DNA of 64,000 bases from Sambucus nigra (taxonomy: Eukaryota > Streptophyta > Magnoliopsida > Dipsacales > Adoxaceae), in contig OX422210.1 in NCBI GenBank assembly GCA_949130495.1, forward strand, positions 501,433,760 to 501,497,759, in the 5' to 3' direction. The translations under genes and the position numbers were made by a program. The notes beneath the pieces are model-generated. The model was not told the origin of the DNA. It saw only the letters and a list, made by a program, of their open reading frames with translations, and searched no databases. Of the stretch, positions 1-11,840 are shown one piece after another; within the stretch, counting starts at the first letter, position 1; each line of letters opens with the position of its first letter.

Positions 1-1480
1 ATCAAATTTTCTATGTATTCATTCAAATGTCCATCTTGGTCTAACTCTTCTGAATGCAACTTTGGTGATTTATAATTCTTTGTCTTGTGGCCACCCTCCT
101 TATGGAATTCGTATCTCAACGCGTTGTTCCTATTTTTCAGGTTACCACCTATATAATTGTACCACTTGACAAATGGTTTATCCTTGATCTTGCTCAAGAT
201 CTTATGGATTGGTTCTTTGAAGACTGTGTTAATAACGTGGATTTTCCTTGGAAGGATCGGCCTTATTCCCATTCTTGGAGTTGATCTTACCCACGTTCTT
301 ATTCCCTTTCTTTAGAGTGTCACTTTTATCACCTGCTTTGCTTACTTTTACTTGATCATTTTCCTCTGGGTTAGAGTGAACCACATTCTTAACCTTTGCA
401 TATTTTTCGATATGTTCCTAGAGGTTGTCGATGGTGCTGGCCTCTTTCTTTGTCAGGGACTGGTGTAGAAAAGATGTGGTTGGCAGACCAATCTTGAAGT
501 ATTATACAATAACTTGATCTGGCCAGTCCTTAACTTAATCGTAGACCTCCTAATACCTCTTGGTGTAGTCACAAAGTCTCTCTTGTAACTTTTTCTTTAT
601 CGTGAGTAGTGAATCCATCCTTTTAGGGTGGAAATTATTAGTTATGAAGCGAAAAGTGAAGTAATATGCTATGGACTCAAAGCTCTTGACTAACCTATGG
701 GGGTTGATTCTCAAACCACTTTTGAGATACGTCATTTATCCTAGAAGGTAAGATTCAACACGTCAAGGCATCGTTGTGGCTCCACAGGGTCATCGCCAGC
801 CTTACTGTCAAATATGGTCTATGGGATCTGCCTTTCCATCATAGATTTTAAATTTGGAAATGATGAACTTCTTTGGGTGTTCTTCTTCTTCAATATCCCT
901 TAAGATAGGTCATTTTATTTGGGTCTTGAGATCCCTCTTGGCTAGCTACCTAGTAGACATAGCCCCTCGATGGGCTGGGTGCTGGTCCATCTCTTTATGA
1001 ATAAAAATGATGATGTCCTCATTCTGACGATCATTACTTATATGGTGCCTCTTTGATCGACCACGCTCTGATCGATCACGCCCTGACCTGTCTCATTCAG
1101 ATCAATCTTGGTCGCGCCTAGATCTCCTCCACCACCTACGAGTCTTGCTCTCCTCGAGATTAGGAGACTTATCATGATTTTCCTAGTATCCCTATGGAGA
1201 TCTCTCTCCATTCTTTTAAGTTTCCACTACAAGCACGCACTCTCTTCCAAATGGAGGAATGTAGCCTCCTCCTGCTCTTGAAGCCTGACTTTGTAAGCAT
1301 CGATCATCTTGGAGATCTAAGTAGACCTAGGTGGTCCTTGACTTTCCTAAGAAGGTTGCCTCTCTTGGATAAACTTAGGATTTAGCGGTTGGCGAATCTC
1401 TGACCCGACACTAAGTGGGACTTGATCGTCTTGTAAATTGTGAACTTGAGGAAGGTTGCTACTATGGTGAGACATCATTA
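1..1480 (-). pseudogene. Ty3/gypsy gag remnant (minus strand), truncated by the window edge
   Basis: Read on the minus strand this is the capsid (gag) part of a Ty3/gypsy polyprotein. From right to left I see a YDGKADPIDHI-like segment (about 780-890), the capsid block SFESIAYYFTFRFITNNF followed by DSLLTIKKKLQERLCDYTKRY (550-690), a downstream FKIGLPTTSFLHQSL stretch (about 440-520), and at the window edge a degenerate nucleocapsid-type motif, HKTKNYKSPKLHSEEL (1-95). The capsid stretch is the usual retrotransposon gag pattern of a hydrophobic helix, then LxxIKQ-like, then LRDYxxR. Several stops and frame changes interrupt the gene, so it is not functional. Gag packages element RNA into virus-like particles in the cytoplasm. 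The gene lies just inside a PBS and LTR to its right, which fixes the orientation; protease and pol would lie left of the window. Family type (Tat/Athila-like) is inferred from the gag pattern and primer site. Confidence 0.8.
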
Positions 1481-1529
1481 GATTTCTATCGATAATTTGT
1501 TTTGTAGGAAAAAGAATCGATTCCTACAT

Positions 1530-1546
1530 ATGGCGCCAATTTTGAG
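1530..1546 (-). other. Primer-binding-site region of the minus-strand gypsy element
   Basis: On the minus strand the sequence reads CTCAAAATTGGCGCCATA immediately after an LTR end in TTGCA. The TTGGCGCC core just inside the 5' LTR is common in plant gypsy elements, and the Tat element at 7916 has a decayed version of the same block. It supports the minus orientation of the gag next to it. Confidence 0.65.
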
Positions 1547-1871
1547 TGCAAGAATGATCATAATAATAAATCTAGAAATAAATATCGAGATGAAAAAAAT
1601 AAATGATTACACACAACACCAAAGATACGTGGTTTGGAAACTTGCCTACGTCCATGAAGAGGTTACTCTATTCTATTAGTGTCTCTCAAATAATCGAAGT
1701 TACATCTCTTTGCCCGGGTCAAGGTTTATATTTTATATTTGTGAGAAAAGTGATTGAATTGTTCAAGTAACTCAACCACCTTGTAGATAACTCGTAGGTA
1801 TCCCTTAATATCCCCTTCTAGATTATTGGTAACCGATTTGGGTCTATCTACATGCATTTAAGCGCATGTCA
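1547..1871 (-). repeat. 5' LTR of the minus-strand gypsy element (outer end uncertain)
   Basis: The inner edge is clear: the LTR ends CA on the minus strand directly next to the PBS region. Inside is a minus-strand TATA-like run (about 1720-1740) followed by sequence that includes a conserved-looking ACGTGGTTTGG-type block near 1628-1640. The outer edge is uncertain. A minus-strand TGACATGCGC at 1862-1871 is a possible start, but the LTR could run further to about 2100. No second copy lies in the window to settle it. Confidence 0.5.
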
Positions 1872-3125
1872 AAAACACGGATCTAAAAAGTTGGGTCGGG
1901 TAGTCCATTTTACATGATGGGATGGTAGGCTACAATATTTGGGCCTAAGTAAATAAGCCCCCACAAAGTGTAATAAGGGAAAAGGATTATATAAAAAGGA
2001 ATGAATTAGGCTTTCACTGGCAACAATTGAATTAGGCATCTTCAAAACCCTAATGCCTATCTTCATAAACACACAATTAAGCCACTAATCCAAACCCAAA
2101 TCCCATTAAATTTATATTTTTACGGTCCTATAAAATATACCATGCAATTTAATATTAAATACATAACTTTCGAAGCACTTTTCGGGAGTCACAAATGTAC
2201 AAGCTTAGGGAGCATTGTGGAGCCTTTTTTTTAATAATTCTTCAAAAGGTTTTTTCTACTCATCATCTCAACACTTTTGATGTATAAATGATAATTTCCA
2301 CCTAAATATGATTTATAAATTATAAAATTTGTGTAGAGATAATTAGGTGTTATCTCTTATATTGATCACACCATAAAAATTCATGTTTTTATAAACAAAT
2401 GAATATAATCAATCTGTGAGTTCCTATACTGGATTGATTTAATTTAATAAGTGGACTTAAAAATTTTATATTCTTAATACAATTTCTATGAAAATTGTGA
2501 TTCCAATTCTCGATTTCAATTTCATGATTTGAACACCTTTATGAGATTGAATTTAAAATTTCACTCCAATCCTAATCTAGAATTTTTGAATTAGTTAGAT
2601 GTTAATTCTCCATCTATCTAAGTATTGGAAATTATAATTTAGAGGATTACTAATGATTAATGAGAAATTATTTAGATGAATTTCATCTCTTAATTAGAAT
2701 TCTAAATTCCTCTTCTCTCCATAATGTACTTAATGATAAAAGATTTAATATTTCCATGGAAAATATATAATTATAAATCCCTTAGAATTATAAAAGGGTA
2801 ATGGATTAGTGGGTATTGGTTGTCTTAGTTGGATTCAGATATTTGAAGTAGTTCCCTTTTTGTGGAGATACACCCCATGTATTATAATATTTAATATGTT
2901 AAAATGTAAATATTATACATCGAACTTAGCCTCCATTTATAACATTTTGTTATTGCCCCTAAACATAAAAGAAAGATAAAAATGACTAAATGAGGAAATT
3001 TAATTACTAGTTAAAGGAAGAGATTTATAATATATCTTTAGGCTAACATAATGGGACATATATAGTTATGTGATATGTTGCATGGATCATATTAGAGTTA
3101 TGATATTGCTATGTTATTTATTTTA
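1872..3125. other. AT-rich sequence without recognisable genes
   Basis: Very AT-rich, with scattered stops in all frames. The 2260-2800 stretch has the texture of LTR or spacer DNA, but no partner copy lies in the window. I see no coding signal, RNA gene or convincing terminal repeats. Confidence 0.5.
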
Positions 3126-3274
3126 TATGGAGGCAAGCAGAGGGGTGCGTCAGTTATAGAGTGAAGGCAGAGAGGTTTACCAATTGCGGACTGAGGGCAG
3201 AGGGATGACCTAGATATGGAGTGAGGGTAAAGGGGTGTGATGGTTATGGAATAAGGGTAGAGTGGTTTATAATT
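3126..3274 (+). repeat. Minisatellite, five tandem copies of a 30-bp unit
   Basis: Five consecutive units start at 3126 (29 bp), 3155, 3185, 3215 and 3245 (30 bp each). The unit is roughly TATGGAGTGAGGGCAGAGGG plus about ten more variable bases. Purine-rich core positions (GAG, GGCAGAG) are kept while the last third varies, so the array is old. It lies just upstream of the LTR relic that ends near 5567 and may belong to it. Confidence 0.8.
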
Positions 3275-3319
3275 TGTTTATATGTGTCAGCTTCTGCAGA
3301 GGACTTATGTGATAGTGAC

Positions 3320-5567
3320 CCTGTAATAAACGGAGGCTATTCATAGTTTATTTATTGTTCTAATTATGTTGCATAATTATTTAGGTGAAACTCGATTTTG
3401 TTATTATGGACATTATTTATACTAATTGTCTTTTATTTTATGGGGACTAGTGGGATATGATATACGTTCATTGACAACACACTTGATAAATTTGTAAGAA
3501 CAATTTTTCTAACATTGTTCATAGGATAGTTTTAGACAAGTTTGGCGTATCCTCTTACAAATCGTCACGCACAGTCAGGACGAATAGAACTCAAGCATCT
3601 CCAATTTTGAAGACTTCCTGACATCTCGTATAGGTTATAATCCCTTAGAGATGATATTTTGGGTGTTTTGGGACTGATTATAAGTTAGAAGACACTTAAT
3701 TGTGATTTAATGAGAAGAAAATATATTTTGTTAAGTTTTGGGTGAGTTTTTGTAATATGACATCATGTTGGGTTTGCTTAGGAAGGGCCACCCAAAATGG
3801 TAATAGTGCACACGGAGGAAAAGTAGTCCCTTGCGAACAGATATGGGCGTACAACAGTTATTATACTATATGGATGAATTGTCACTTCGTTCAATTTGGT
3901 TGTAGTAGGGGTTTTGGATTAGGATGTTAGGGTTATATTCTTACATATTTTCATACAGATTATGTATATGGGAATGAATATTATCTCAAGGGAGCTTAGC
4001 CTGATTTACAGGGTTAGGGTGAAATACCATATTCATATATATATGTTTTGGATGTTATATTCTATATGTGATATGTGTGGACATACCACGATGTTTATGT
4101 TCGATCGTAATTAATCTATTAGTGGTAATTTGATGTATTGTTTCATGGGACCGAATACCACACCCTTGGTTGAGGACACAGGTTCCATATAGGTATATAT
4201 ATTGATCATACGTGCAATTGATCAACCATCTTAAGAAGGAGACATAGGAGGCTTTATATGTCGTGTAATCTTTGTACGTGATTACATAGTGGTGCAATGA
4301 TGTAATGATTTCTCCAACTTTGGTTTGTTTTTTGCAATCCATTAGGGATGGGAACCCCTATAGATTGATCCTATAGAGGCACAAGTGGTCCTCCAGGGAT
4401 TTTACCTTCATGTTGTGCTTATATGTATAGATGGTCCATCTATGAACATATTTATACGTGGGTATTGGATTGTGTTATTATTGTTACAGTGATATTCTTA
4501 CTTTAAAGGCTAAGGTATAGTATATGGGTATTATGTAAGTGTGACACATAGTTAATGATTAATGAGTATGATGTTGTGTTGTGTCACTAAATAAAGATTA
4601 TGTTGCTAGTTATGTGGAGCTTAATAATTACTTATATAATGGATAGTTGTGAAGCTAGGTTAGTGATGGACAAGGTTATATGCATGTCGTACATCATAAT
4701 ATTTAGACTAGTGATGGGTATGATTTTGCCTGAATATTGAGTAGCAGCATAATTAGCATAGTGATGAGTAGAGCTTACGTGGGTACTGTGTTGATCAGTC
4801 GTTAGTTCGTATTAGAGGACTTAATTTATTTTGATATTGAGTGGTATAAGGGTACTATGGGTTGATAATAGTCTTAGTATATCATTATCAGTGACGACAC
4901 TATGATATATTTCGAGTTAAGAGTTACATATGGTATAAAAGAAGTCATAGGAACTTGGGTACTTATGTTGTTAGTTATGCCTAGAATAGAATGAGCATGT
5001 GTGTCTATGATTACCATTGTTATTGACGATGTGAGGTATATTAGGTGTGAGTAGTGGAAGGAACGAAATGAGATGTAAATGAGTTACAATTAATATTTTT
5101 TAAGTAAAGTAAGATATTTCTTAAAATGTGTGGGGTCTTACCCATGTACTTTTATTAAACCCCTTTATTAGGTATTTAGTAGTTGCAATAGTAAGGATGA
5201 TTGGAGCAATTGTAGGATCATTTGTATCCACTTATTAGAGTTAGACATGTAGAGTTATTGTTCACTGCATTTCTTATTAGTTGGACTTGTTTATACATTC
5301 AGTTATTTATTTATGGTCATGTGGAGGTTCCAGAGTTGTTCCATAGTCATTGGACTCTTATTCACAATTTTGTATTATGTATATTTACTTTATTTAGTTA
5401 TCTCGTTGCATTTGGTTTTATATTGTTGTCTCATTTTATATCACTTTTTGTTGATATTTTGATCACATTAGTTATTAGATAGTTCTTAAGATGATATAAA
5501 TTGTTTGACATCCCCTATATTAGGCGTGTCAGGTTGGCCACCTTATGTGAGGAAAATAGGGGATTTT
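3320..5567 (+). repeat. Tekay/Del-like LTR relic, probably a solo LTR
   Basis: The right end (5480-5567) reads TTCTTAAGATGATATAAATTG, then CATCCCC, GTTGGCCACC, TTATGTGAGG and AAAATAGGGGATT. This is the same order of blocks as the last 90 bp of both LTRs of the Tekay-type element (22520-22608 and 31105-31196). An internal block at about 4070-4240 (gtggacataccacgatgttt, then a stretch resembling ggttgtgtaagtc, then aaggaggacat-like) also parallels 21475-21615. The left end is uncertain: TGTAATAAACGG at about 3335 is the best LTR-start match. SIRE-like gag resumes at once on the right, so it appears inserted in that element. No target duplication could be defined. Confidence 0.5.
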
Positions 5568-5585
5568 AGTAGGAGTTACTCCAGA

Positions 5586-7160
5586 TTATAATGTGTGAAA
5601 CTTCTAAGGAGGCATAGGTAATTCTAAAAATTACTCATGAGGGTACCAATACCATACGAGTCTCAAATATCTAACAACTCTCCACCCAATTTGATATGTT
5701 ATAAATGCAAAAGAATGAAAATGTTGATGACATTTATGCAGAAATTTTATACATCGTAAACTCTGAGACAATTTTAAACAAAGGATATGATGAATATTTT
5801 GAGATCTTTGACTCCTAGATTTCTTCCATAGTTCATGACTTTGAATGTGTTAGGGAATATTGATGTAGTGGAGGTTGGAGATCTCATAAGTTCTTTGCAA
5901 ACCTTTTAGATATATATTTTTGTCTTGCCAGAAAGAAAAAGGCATTTCTTTAGAGGCCCAAAAGATGGATTCATCTGATTTTGACACGTTCAGGAGTGAA
6001 GATGAATATTTTACCATTTTGGATAAGAAACTTAAGAAATTTAAAGTGGAAAATTATTTTTATACTAAAAGAAATGAGAGAAAAGTCGTACCAAAAGGGT
6101 AAGAAATTTCTTGGGGATCTGTTAGAATAAAAATTGTAATGTGGGTAAGAAAGAATGGGTCTATAAGAGATTATACGAATGATAATAAGTTGGTCACAAG
6201 TCATTCTAGTTTCCCACTAAAGCAAGGCATAAGGGAAAATAAAAGAAGTTGTTTAAAGCCACCCATAATGATAATGACTCAGACTTCAAGTGTGAGTATT
6301 ATGTTGAAGATAATATCACCATTGTTACCTCTATATAAGAGGTGTCTGGTTCATTCTTTGTTAACGATAAGATAGAGGATGACATGAAGTCCCAATCCAA
6401 GAGATCCCAAGAGGAAGATGGGGATTTTAATGATGCTGAAGAGGGGGATATTAACATCGAAAAGGCTTACTCTGAGATTTATGATATATCCATCAAGATG
6501 GAGAAGAATTTTAGATTTTCCATTAAGTTTAAGAAGTGTGAGAAAGGTATTTGTACCGTGAATGAGGATAAGTCTTTTAAAAAGGATGAAGGCTCGAGAA
6601 ATTTCTATTATTGAAAATATTAAGGAAGTAGGAAAAGAGATTGATCTCTTGAACAAGAAGTTCGTTATCTTAAAGGTATCATTTTTTTAGTCTTTAAAGA
6701 GTCCATGTTTGTTTGAAGATGAGAACATTTGGTTAAAAAAGGACCTAGAGGTATCAAAGAAGGTAAAGGTTGACCTTGAGAAAAGATACAAGAAGTTAGG
6801 AAAGATGTTCCTTCCACCATCTCAATCCTCGGAGGATAAAACCACTTTTGGTTATGACAAGTTACCAGAGTCAAATTAAAAAGTTGAGATCATCTTTGTC
6901 AAAGGATTAAAGAAGACATCTACTTATCTCCCAGCTCAAAATGTCATCGAGATAAACAAGGTTAACACCCACCAACTTTTTATTCGAAATTATTGTAATA
7001 AGAGTGATCACTTTAGGGATTTTTATTATTTGCTTGAAGGGTATATTAGTAGGTATCGTAGTCATGATTTTTAAAAAATTTATAATATATATGAGTGTGT
7101 TGAATACCTAATAAAGACTTTACAAAGTCTTATGAGAGAGCTTGAAATAATGACCCTTTC
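5586..7160 (+). pseudogene. SIRE-like Ty1/copia gag with C-terminal extension, broken
   Basis: The plus-strand frames match the order of a SIRE-type gag. CETSKEA then THEGTN (5597-5650) is the UBN2-type capsid core, and QNENVDDIYAEI-like follows (5710-5750). KKEKGISLEA (5934-5963) leads to a lysine-rich stretch (6000-6110) and a KKLFKATHNDNDSD segment (about 6245-6290), normally just after a zinc knuckle. A charged, coiled-coil-rich extension covers 6370-6830, then GYDKLPES (6849-6872), and NYCNKSDHF (about 6989-7016) is a degenerate second knuckle. Many stops and frameshifts are present. Gag forms the particle shell. Nothing of protease, integrase or RT follows before the Tat element at 7395, so pol has been lost. 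The same element probably supplies the PPT and LTR start at 19419-20099. Confidence 0.7.
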
Positions 7161-7394
7161 AGCTTAAATTAGTCAAGCTATAAGGGGAATGATAGGACAA
7201 ATAAAAGAAAGAAGACTACTACGAATATTTTTTTAATTTCTTCAAAAATAATTATTGTGACTTTTTCCTGATAGCTAATGTATGAGTTGATTAAGAATTC
7301 AGGAATATATAACGTTATATATTTCCTTATCATTGTATTATTAGAAACTTTGGACGGTTGTACAAACTTAATAATATTTTGGTTTAATCATTAC
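7161..7394. other. Short AT-rich remainder of the SIRE-like element before the Tat insertion
   Basis: No coding pattern is visible. The last five bases, ATTAC (7390-7394), resemble the five bases after the Tat element (GTTAC, 18529-18533) and are read here as its target duplication with one mismatch. Confidence 0.45.
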
Positions 7395-7914
7395 TGTTAT
7401 ATGTAAAAATTATTCATGTACGTGGGCCAATGAGAAATGGACATCTATCCTCCTATATGGAAATTCCCACAGTACTCACTTTCTTGGTCGACTCCAAAAA
7501 CACTTGGTCGGCCAACCGGACAACCAAACTCAAGAATACGAACCATCAAGAATAGAGAATGCCACTCGGATGGAATATTTAATAGCTCTTATACACGTAC
7601 TTGTAAATATCAACAGTCTTAGTTATTGTATACATATGTAAATACATGAATATATAAAGGCATTCCATCTCTTGGATTCGTAACCACTATAAATACATGA
7701 TCTCCCTCAGCTCAAGGGGACGGTTCAATCAGACACAAACATACACTACCCTAAGATATTGTAATCACAATAAATGATAAAAACAGTGGACGTAGGCTTT
7801 TCTCATAGCTAAACCACTTTAAAAACCTTGCTTGTTGTGTGTTTATCTTGCTTGATTATCTTTATTTTATTTTTGACTATAAATTTGGACTCACTCCAGT
7901 TTTAGACATAAAAA
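7395..7914 (+). repeat. 5' LTR of the Tat element
   Basis: It aligns along its length with 18012-18528. Shared landmarks are the TGTTRTATGTAAAAATTATT start, the CCACTCRGATGGAAT block, a TATA region, ACACAAACATACACTACCCT-like sequence and a TTTTAGACAT end. In the well-aligned 95 bp around the TATA region I count about ten differences, so the insertion is not recent. Confidence 0.88.
7651..7695 (+). promoter_or_regulatory. LTR promoter: two TATA-like boxes
   Basis: TATATAAAGG at 7651-7660 and CTATAAATA at 7687-7695 are both kept in the 3' LTR (about 18267-18277 and 18304-18312) within otherwise diverging sequence. Either could position Pol II for the genomic transcript; the downstream one is closest to a plant TATA consensus. 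Confidence 0.55.
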
Positions 7915-7915
7915 A

Positions 7916-7933
7916 ATTGGTGTTGTCTTTGAG
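7916..7933 (+). other. Degenerate primer-binding-site region of the Tat element
   Basis: ATTGGTGTTGTCTTTGAG lies directly after the 5' LTR. It is a C-to-T-decayed version of the ATTGGCGCCGTCTGTGGG-type block found at this position in many plant gypsy elements, matching the TTGGCGCC at 1530 in the minus-strand element. The changes are of the kind left by cytosine methylation and deamination. Confidence 0.6.
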
Positions 7934-7990
7934 AATCGTTTGTCTGTCATCGTTCTCTACCACCTGTTTTATTTTTTTCCCCTTAGAAAG

Positions 7991-9640
7991 ATGACCGACC
8001 CAAAAAATAACCTTAAGAATGAAAGAAACATTGTTATTTCGGCTATTCCTCCCAGTGTGGTAGATCTTCAAGGACTTTTACTTAACCTTGATAAAGGAAA
8101 AGAAGATAAGCAAGTGTCAATTCATCAACGCACATTGCAAGACAAGTCTATTGAGCCATCCTAAAGGGACATGCCACCCCACCAGCCAGAAATAAGGCTC
8201 TAAATCCTCTCGAGAGAGATCTTACCATCCTAGAAAACATCGTCAATTCAATTTACAGATTATTAGGATGATCGATCTTTCTCCAATGAACAATCGGGCG
8301 AATTATATGCTTAAGTAAGGCATTTGCCTTTGATCGTTTGGGGCCCCGAGCAACCAGAGGTTATCACAGAGAGCCAGATCGATCCCACAAGCATAGATAA
8401 AGATCCATGATGTTAAGGTCTAGCATGAGAGACTCTACGCATGCCGAGAAAACTTCTCAGGAAGAGGGCTAAGTACATGTGTATAATAAAGACACAAAAG
8501 CTACCTCAACTAAGTCTAAACAAAAAGAGCATTCCTGAAAAGGATCTATGTAGCGACTAGAATATCGATTTGAGAAATGGATAAGACTAAAAACCTTTTA
8601 CAAAGGAGTTTTATGAAGGGATCCACTTTCATACAGGAAATTATGGACTACGCCACACCTTCTAAATTTAAGCCACGGGTTGTCACTCCCATGTATGATG
8701 GGAAGACTCATCTAGTCCTCTATATTGAGCAATATCAAGCTACTGCTGATATCTACTCTGTCCCCGATGAGATGCAATATTGGGCATTCTCAAGTTCCAT
8801 CACAGGCCTAGACTAGATATGGTACAACAACCTACCTAGAAGAAAAATTTATACTTTGCATCAGTTGATCGAGCTATTGATCAATAACTTTTGTTTTGGG
8901 GCAAAGTTGATTAAACGTGTCACTCATCTCTTGATCGTTCGTCAAAGACTCGGAGAAACTAATTGGGAGTACATCACCCGCTTCAATAATGAGAAAATAG
9001 AAGTGATTCATTGTGAAAAGAAGAGTTCAATTGCATCACTGATGAGTGATTGCTTGCCAATGACCTATACTATGATTTAGAAAAAAAATCCTCCCAATAC
9101 TATAACAAAATTAATGGCTAAGGCTAGAAAGATTATGAACACTGAGGAGGCAATGGCCACTAAAGAAACTCCAAAGGTGAAGATTGAAAGTCAAAAGAAT
9201 TAAATAAAGAAGGATTAGAAAGATACGAAGGTTGATAAAATTAAGAAATATGTTGAATATACCCCACTCACCAAAGGTTTCCTTCACATAATGGAGGAGA
9301 TCAGGGTCAATAAAGAGTTAAATTGTCCTGGGAAACTGAAGTCACCTCCCAACAGGAGAGATAAATCCAAATATTATGATTTTCACAAAGATGACGATCA
9401 CACCACTGATAATTGCATCGCTCTAAAGAACTAAGAGGAAAATCTCATCCATCAAGGGAAGTTGACTAAGTTTGTTGATCGGGTCGATGGTCAGGACACC
9501 AGAAAAAGGTCTTAGTCACCTTTTCGATGGAAAGATGATAAGAAAAGGGCTCGCGATGATGGTTATTAAGATGATCCCGACTTGCCTAAGAAATCTAAGG
9601 ATCCAGAAGTCGGGGTGGTAATGATTTCTATCATATATCA
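7991..9640 (+). pseudogene. Tat-element gag
   Basis: Gag forms the particle in which reverse transcription occurs. The likely start is the ATG at 7991 (MTDPKNNLKNER), shortly after the primer site. The capsid domain begins near 8640 with MDYATPSKFKPRVVTPMYDG, continues through a HLVLYIEQYQATAD stretch (to about 8760), and then PRRKIYTLHQLIELLINNF and ETNWEYITRFNNEKIEV (8830-9010). The nucleocapsid part at 9370-9420 reads YYDFHKDDDHTTDNC: a CCHC-like knuckle whose first cysteine is a tyrosine. Stops occur at about 8162, 8814, 9078, 9203 and 9432, so the product cannot be made whole. Protease follows about 100 bp downstream in the usual order. Confidence 0.8.
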
Positions 9641-9740
9641 TTTCATTGCATGAGGAGATACTGATGGAGGATATGAGATGGCTAAGAGAAAAGCTTATCT
9701 AAATATAGCCAAAGCCCACCCTTTATTCAGATAGATTGAC

Positions 9741-10256
9741 ATGTTCGAATGCACAGATGGTCGGCCTAGGAAAGTAAATAAGGACGAATTAGTTATCGAC
9801 TTCTCCAATAATGATTTGAGCGTAGAAATTTATCCTCATAACGACCCACTAGTTATCACTTGTCGGGTTCACCATGGTAGAGTGGCAAGAATCTTTGTAG
9901 ATAACGGATATTCAGTAAACGCCATGTTCTATACTTGTTTCCATATCCTAGGGCAACGAGAAAGCAAATTAAAACCTTAGAAAAGGACTCTCATCATATT
10001 CTGAGGAGAAAAAGTTTATCCTTTGGGGACAATAAAGATGGATCTCTTGGCCATCACTTGGCTAGTAAGAAGAAAGGAGAGGATTTGCTTCTTTATATTG
10101 GATAAAAATATCACTTCAGCCTATATCATAATTCTCGACAGCGTTGGGATGAAGCAGTTGGAAGCCGTACTATATACAATACATCACAGTATGAAGTTTC
10201 CTACCAATTATGGAGTCGACATAGCGAATGGCAATGAGATGGAAGGTAGAGAATGA
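9741..10256 (+). pseudogene. Tat-element aspartic protease, active site altered
   Basis: This is the retropepsin-like protease that would process the polyprotein. YPHNDPLVITCRVHHGRVAR (about 9830-9890) precedes the active-site region FVDNGYSVNAMF (about 9894-9929). The catalytic D-T/S-G triad is D-N-G here, so activity is doubtful even apart from the stop at 9978. The C-terminal half (10023-10256) has LDSVGMKQLEAVLYTIHHSM and KFPTNYGVD, typical of the protease-RT linker in this lineage. RT starts about 200 bp downstream. Identity is secure from motif order; inactivity is inferred from the triad and stops. Confidence 0.82.
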
Positions 10257-10439
10257 TATTACACCTCTGTAGACTAACAGGAAGTCCAGAGGAGCACTAC
10301 TACCTATCATATTGACACCTTGGATCCTCGAGAGTAAGAAGACATGGTCAAGGGGCAGATTATGAAGGAAACAAAGACCATTATGCATGATGATGAGAAG
10401 TCGAAAAGAACCAATCAAATTGGCTCAAGCTTAACACCT

Positions 10440-11430
10440 TCCCTCAAATAGGAATTGATTGCATTCCTTAGAGAATGAAAGAATGTGTTTGCTTGGAGCC
10501 ATGAGGATATGCTATGAATAGACCCTAATTTCATCTACCATGAGCTCAACATTTATAAAGATGCTAAGTCGATCAAGTAAAAACACACAGTGTTCAATCT
10601 CAAGAAGAATATGGCCCTCCTAGAGGAAGTGGAGAAATTATAGAGAGTTAAATTTATAAAAAAATGTCAAGTATCCTAGTTGGTTGGCCAATGTAGTGAT
10701 GGTAAAAACGAAGAATGATAAATGGCATATTTGCATCGACTTTACTAACCTTAACAAAGCATGCCCAAAGGATCATTTTCCTTTATCAAGAATTAATCGG
10801 ATGGTAGATGAAACTACAAGTCATGAGTTACTTAGTTTCATGGATGCCTATTCTGGATACAACCAAATTAAAATGAAGATAAAAGACAAGGATAACACTT
10901 AAATCATCACTAGTCGAGGTACATACTGCTACAACACTATGCCCTTTGGGCTAAAAAATGCTGGAGCAACTTACCAAAGTTAGTGAACAAAGTGTTTGAA
11001 GAGCGGATTGGTAAGAACATGGAGGTATATGTGAATGAAGTGATCACCAAGATCAAGGTTACTATTGATCACATTAAAGACTTGGCTCAGACATTTGACT
11101 AGATGAAAAAGCACCAAATGAAATTCAACCTGACCAAATGCATATTTTGGGTACAAGAAGAAATATTCTTGGGTTATATTTTTAACTAAAGGGGTATCTA
11201 AGTCAATCCCGATAAGATAAAGGCTATAATTGAGACATAATCTCCCACCTGTAAGAAAGACATGCAAAAATTGACTGGAAGAGTAGCAGCAGTCAACTGT
11301 TTTGTGTCCCGAGCAATAGACAAGTGTCTTCCATTTTTCAAGGTTCTCAAAAAGACCTTTGAATGGAACGATGAGTGTGAGAAAGCTTTCTTGTAATTGA
11401 ATAAGTATTTGGGATCTCCACCAATACTCT
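10440..11430 (+). pseudogene. Tat-element reverse transcriptase with destroyed catalytic box
   Basis: The core RT runs from a NVFAWSHEDM-like start (about 10490) through WHICIDFTNLNKACPKDHFP (10723-10782), SFMDAYSGYNQIKM (about 10840-10880) and the MPFGLKNAGATYQ block (about 10941-10977). The catalytic YVDD box is Y-V-N-E (11028-11039): both carboxylates of the DD pair are changed, so the enzyme would be dead. FLGYIF (11168-11185) and a KLTGRVAAVNCFVSR thumb/connection segment (11267-11315) follow. Stops at about 10900, 10980, 11100 and 11188 add to the damage. The gene sits between protease and RNase H in normal gypsy order. Confidence 0.88.
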
Positions 11431-11840
11431 CATAACCGATTTGATAAGAAAAATTATATGTACTTGCATATTGCAGAGTTAACTGTTAGTTTGGCCTTGA
11501 TTCGATTTTAAAGTGGAGTTCAGAAGCCTATTTATTACACTAACAGAGCGTTTCTAGGAGAAAAAATTAGGTATTAATTCTTGGAAAAGCTAATACGTGC
11601 ACTTATTGAAGCCACCAGAAGAATGAGACCATATTTATAGGCATACACTATTATGGTGTACACTGATTTGCCCCTGCGATAAGCTTTGCACAAACTAGAA
11701 AAGTTAAAAAAGTTGATGTTCTGGGTAGTTGAACTAGGGGAATATGAAATTTTCTATGAGCCAAGGACTGCATTGAAAGGCAAGCAGTAATGGATTTTAT
11801 TACAGAATTCACATACCCAGAGGTGACAAATAATCCAAAG
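11431..11840 (+). pseudogene. Tat-element RNase H (first, retroviral-type domain), heavily decayed
   Basis: Between the RT connection and the second RNase H lies the expected retroviral-type RNase H. Visible pieces include LYVLAY (about 11455), QKPIYYTNRAF-like (11521-11553), EATRRMRPYL-like (11610-11638) and AYTIMVYTDLPL (11643-11677). The last is the position of a TDxPL motif. Several stops and frame changes interrupt it. It would remove RNA from the RNA/DNA hybrid during element replication. Confidence 0.6.

Noticed and set aside
4055..4342. 95-codon minus-strand frame in the first LTR relic
   Set aside because: Sits inside sequence that parallels non-coding LTR blocks of the Tekay-type element; no domain seen.
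6351..6656. 101-codon minus-strand frame
   Set aside because: Antisense shadow of the lysine/glutamate-rich SIRE-like gag extension, which reads in the correct order on the plus strand.
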